A stretch of DNA of 64,000 nt from Pipra filicauda (Eukaryota > Chordata > Aves > Passeriformes > Pipridae). Of the stretch, positions 59,846-64,000 are shown one piece after another; the first letter of the stretch is position 1, and each line of letters opens with the position of its first letter. The notes under the pieces are model-generated. The model was not told where the DNA came from. It searched no databases and saw only the letters and a list, made by a program, of their open reading frames with translations. The position numbers and the translations under genes are program-made. The DNA is taken from NCBI RefSeq assembly GCF_003945595.2, contig NW_024104898.1, positions 1,798,001 to 1,862,000 on the forward strand. The letters run 5' to 3'.

Positions 59846-62800
59846 GGGAGATCTACAAATAATCAGAACACCCAAGGGGGGAGGAGGAGAGGTGGAGAAT
59901 AGGCTTCCAGCAAGACAACCTGTTAAAAGGTTACTTTAAAAGCTTTTTGATGATGGAGCTTGTTGCATTTATGAAAGATGTGACAGGACATGCTCCTCTG
60001 TAATAGTAAGAGATTGGAATTGTCAACTGGGGACAGCCCTTCTGGCCCTTTTTCTATCGTGAGCTGTCTGAGGCATTGCAATTAAACTCAGCACAACAGC
60101 TGTAACTAGGGAGAGCTGCAAAAATACAGTCAGGTGAAACATATCAATGAAATAATAAAAACAGCAAGCGTAGTGTGAAGAAAGCAGAGAGCAGGATAGA
60201 GAATGGCTGCACAATCCGAGAACAGAAGCCAGCAGGCCACTTTCTGGACACAGACCAGTATCTTGTGAAGCATTGTGTGGGGAAGTCAATCATTTCATGA
60301 AGCTTAATACTTGCATATCAGGAAAAGAAAAAGATCATTTTGAGTTCAAATGTTTGTCATCACAGCCAGGTTTGCAATGCCTTTCCAAGAGCTTAAATAA
60401 TAACTGAAAAGGCTGATCTATGTACAAGATCAAATAAAAGATAAAAAGACAGATTTGTCTCCACTGAAAGGTCAGTGAAATTTGTCAGACAATGAAAACT
60501 ACTTTATTTCTTTAGAAATCTTCCAAAAAAAGCCTCTCTAACTCTGTGTTATTTCCAGACTGCTCACCACTTCCTCTCATCTTTATAATCAAGAATGACC
60601 CTCCTATCTTCCAGACTTGGCTTTGCTGCAGTTTATATTCATCTAAATAAATACTGCATCGTGCAGCTCTTAGCACTAAAAGAAATATCAGCCCATCTGT
60701 TTTTTTCCCTCTTGATGAAAAGTGTCCTCAGGGAAGATCACACACGTATGTCATGAAGGATGGGAGCAGGCAGTATATCCCATCCATGATGAAAGCCATC
60801 TTCTGTATTTCCTCTTTTTATTCTTGATTATAGCTGTACACACGCCTGCCTTTTGTTACTTTCCCATCTTGAGTACCCTCCAGACCTTAGAAACATCAGG
60901 GTCATGTTTGAAGTCATTATTCTGAAGTCTGACTGATGATACATTTGTGGGGATGGATCCTGATAACTCACTGGTGACTAGCCTGTCATTACCACTGAGG
61001 ACATTGCACATTACCTTTCCTTCAGTCCTTTACCACCGTTTTTCTTCCCCTCCTGTGGTCCCAATGCAAATGAAAACGAGAGAGGATGAGCGTCACCTGC
61101 TACTGTGTCAATGTCACCCAACACTGGAAGCAATTGCTGCTGTCTTCTACTAACACCTTGGCTCTGTACCATGGGCATCCAAGTGCAAGCTTTGCCTAGA
61201 ATAGCTTAGTGTGTGGAATGGCATGAAATGGGCTCCTGAGGTCCCCATCATTGGAGCTGAAGACAGGATGGGCACAGGTGGATGGAGAAGTCCAGCTAGG
61301 ACACAGGCTGGGGGCAAGCCCGCCCACTTCCCCAGCAGTGGTAGGGGTAACGGAGAGAAGAATTTGAAAATATCCCTTTCAATAGTCACTGAGTATCTTG
61401 CTGATTCCAGTGTGGTTGATCCACGGCAGAAGACAGGCATTTAGTACTTCTTGGGACCTGCTATGGCAACAGAAAGAGCAGAGTAGTTCCCTGCTCCACA
61501 GTGAAAGAACACTCAGCATTTGGGTGATGCAGACGTGGTTTACTTCATGTGCCTTGAAGCACGAGAGAGAGCTGGGCCAGATAAGCTACGAGTGACCTGG
61601 CAGTGAGAATGAAATGCCAAGCAAGAGGGAAAAACACAGAACAGAGAACCAGATCTGAGGAGAGAGTGATACCTTCCATCCAATGAGGTGCATCTCCGAT
61701 TTGTTTTGTACGATCAAGACTCATGGACTAAACAGAGGAATTCACCCGCCAATGGGTTCAGACAGCAATGCCCCCTCCTCAAGAACCTATGATGAAAGGC
61801 AGGTAGGGATGTCCGTCAGACAGACTTGACATCTGACCAGTCTGGAGAGGCAGCTTTTTGTTCTCTCTGATTTGTCCTCTGCACTAACATTTGCTTTAGA
61901 TTCTTGTCAAAACAAGACCAACGTCTTAAAGTGCAGCACATGGTCTGTCCTGTTTAGTTTTGAAATGTTTTGTTTGGCTGCTGGCAATTTGTTCATCAGA
62001 AGAAAAAATACTTCCTTGGTCCATACCCTAAGAAATCCTCTCCTGTCACAAGCAGAAATCTAACAAAGCCACCCTGTCCATCAGACACCAACAGAAATAA
62101 AATAGCCAACCACATCACCCTTCTGACAAAATGTTATCAGAAAACCACTTGGGAGAAGCTGTGCAGGAAGTTCCTGGGATCAGCTGACTGGGGAACAAGA
62201 GACAGAAAAGGACTACTGCATTAGGAGAAGTTGTCCACACGGTCCAATATAAAATCTACAGCTAATGATAGCAGATGCTTGCAGGGCAGGTGTAAAACAC
62301 TTCCTAATTCACCTAAATACCATGCCAGTAAGGATAACTTGCTCTGCCCCTTTCATGGCTGATTATCTCTTGCCCTGAAGCTGGGCACTGACAGTGCTTG
62401 TGCTTTCGTCCTGGCCAGCCTGGGCTTTGAAGCCACGTGTATTGCTAGTGTTATGTACTGTAACTGCAGATGCCATTATTCACACTTTGTTAAGACATGG
62501 TCCATTCCCAGAGTTACAGCAAAGGTAAACTTAATCCCATGTCTATCACACGCTCAGTCTAAACTGTTTGTCTCAATAACACCCTGTGTCATACAGCCCT
62601 CTTAAAGTTCAGTATGCACTGCCAGAAAAAGTATTTCCTTTTATCCTTTCAGGTCTCTCTTCTTATAATAAAAGGAGACTCTTGGTCTTGTTTTATTGGA
62701 AAGTGAAGTATCAGTGCTAGTTGCAGTCACCTGCGTTACTACGTACTCCTGCTTCCTCTCCTTGTGCTCTCACCCAAGTTTAATTGCCCTGACAATATAT

Positions 62801-63044
62801 TTTCCTTATATCAAAGCTCCTCTTCCCTTCGTATCTCCTGGATTTTTGTGGCTCTCTTGATAGACATATTCTCTTAACGCTGCTCAGTTCTCTTAGGAGC
62901 AAGGTGATTTCTGGTCCAAACACATCCAAGCCTTTCGTACTGGCAGTTGTCCAAAGTCCCTGCACTGACTTAGCTGCTGCCTTGTATCCCATCATGACCT
63001 GCCTGTTTGTCTCTCCATCACCTGCTGCAGCTGGTTCTAACTTC
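59846..63044. other. Unique sequence
   Basis: No gene recognised. Open frames up to about 96 codons, without motifs. No further CR1 copies seen. Confidence 0.45.
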
Positions 63045-63116
63045 GCTTGGGAACTCTTTGGGGACAGAGCCTGCCCTTTACCAAGCATGTGTCCCACAAT
63101 TAGCCACATGGAGCAC
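63045..63116 (+). mobile_element. Ancient L3/CR1-type LINE 3' fragment, plus strand
   Basis: AACTCTTTGGGGACAGAGCC, CTGCCCTTTACCAAGCATGT and CACAATTAGCCACATGGAG align in order with the same old LINE tail seen antisense at 56837-56912 (consensus AACTCTTTGGGGCAGGGACTG...ATGTGT...GCCTAGCACAATGGGG). More diverged than the other copy. Confidence 0.45.
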
Positions 63117-64000
63117 ATCATGAATCCCACACCATAGACTGAGTGGATTCCCTTTCCAATATAACACAGGCAAAGACAGCTCTTTAATAGGCAACACATC
63201 CTCTTTGCATAAGCAAAACCACTGGCAAATACAATAGAATCAGGAAAAATCTTGCTGAATGAAGTTGTGTTTCAGTTAATATCAATGAGGCTGGCACTGA
63301 TGCAAATAACATTTTCTTAATTAAATTCTAAGCGCTTCCAATTGTGTCTCATCCTATTTTTCTGATCAGTTTTTTATAACCAACAATTGCTCTGTTTTGA
63401 ATGAGAGTTTGAAATTATTCCTTCCCAGATTTATGGAACTAATTCTGCAAGACCTGAACAATCACTACTTTTGCAGAGAATAATACAGATTCTGAAAATG
63501 TGGGTTTAGTTGTCCTGAAACTATTCACACATTATTAGTACTGTACTTCCTGAATGATGCTAGCTGGGAAGGAAAAGAGAAAAAAAATGGAATTAGTTTC
63601 ACAAATATGCAAGAGAAGGTAGTGCTCTTCAAATTGTATCACTCTATCTGGTCTCAAGAGCGTAGAATAGCCAAGATGCAATAGCAAGAGAAGATGCAGC
63701 TCTGTCTCTTCGCTGCCTGGAGCGTGGCTGTGGGTAGCAGGACACAGAGGACCCACCCAGGGCATGAGAGTAGCTCTCAGCCTCTGGTCTCCTGTTGGCT
63801 TCTCCTAACACAAAGCTCATAGTTCCTCCCAAAATGAGGGGAATGTGTACATATCATCCTCTGAAACAGTACTGTAGTCTAGCAGGATGGAGAGAGCTGT
63901 CTCCTGAACCAGTCAGTATTTAAACAAGAATATCTTCAACAAGAAAGACAGAGAGATGGAGAGCACCTGGTCCAGCATCCCTTAAAGACCAGGACTCCTG
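63117..64000. other. Unique sequence to window end
   Basis: Nothing recognised. Open frames under 80 codons. Confidence 0.45.

Noticed and set aside
1..64000. CRISPR arrays, operons, phage or other prokaryotic-type systems
   Set aside because: No spaced direct repeats of that kind, no clustered same-strand long ORFs, and the repeat content is that of a bird-like genome.

Overview
This window looks like a vertebrate nuclear genome segment, most likely from a bird, and it is intergenic or intronic. The reasons are: no operons or dense coding; short open frames on both strands at roughly chance length; few CpGs; and an interspersed-repeat content dominated by 5'-truncated CR1 LINEs, the main avian retroposon. 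A tRNA-Ile-headed, CR1-tailed SINE lies at 51.7-51.9 kb. From what I remember of the literature, SINEs of this build are known from passerines (TguSINE1-like), so a passerine is plausible, but I could not test this. I found no protein-coding gene that I can name, no rRNA or functional tRNA, and no CRISPR or other prokaryotic-type system.

Layout. 1-18.5 kb: unique sequence with microsatellites, traces of old amniote repeats (about 1.2, 7.7 and 15.5 kb), a 26-nt poly-C run (7.1 kb), a triple palindrome (10.83 kb), a 13-bp perfect inverted repeat (11.39 kb) and a minus-strand open frame behind a splice-acceptor-like site (5.2-5.5 kb). 18.5-21.9 kb: an old, degenerate minus-strand CR1-like LINE with an endonuclease remnant, followed by an old plus-strand CR1 fragment. 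22-28 kb: unique and AT-rich. 28.17-28.99 kb: minus-strand CR1. 29-36 kb: unique, with a promoter-like GATA/TATA/splice-donor arrangement at 35.3-35.5 kb. 36.1-37.67 kb: the longest CR1 (plus strand, reverse transcriptase remnants). 37.7-43.2 kb: unique, with a stop-poor GC-richer stretch at 39.4-40.9 kb. 43.2-44.0 kb: G/T-rich low complexity, then an old CR1 tail. 44-49 kb: unique, with a polyadenylation-like site at 46.02 kb and a TATA box plus small signal-peptide-like ORF at 48.1-48.3 kb. 49.16-50.84 kb: one CR1 inserted inside another in the opposite direction. 51.72-51.86 kb: the SINE. 52-64 kb: unique, with fragments of ancient LINE tails (56.84 and 63.05 kb), a palindromic old repeat (55.9 kb) and a long-stem inverted repeat (58.95-59.02 kb).

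How it works together. The readable history is one of retroposition: CR1 layers of different age, one of them nested, plus a SINE that carries a CR1 tail and therefore presumably used CR1 machinery. All CR1 copies here are truncated and frame-broken. The structural oddities (perfect inverted repeats, the palindrome cluster) and a few promoter-, exon- or polyA-like signals are the only non-repeat items worth checking. All of the gene-like calls are low confidence.
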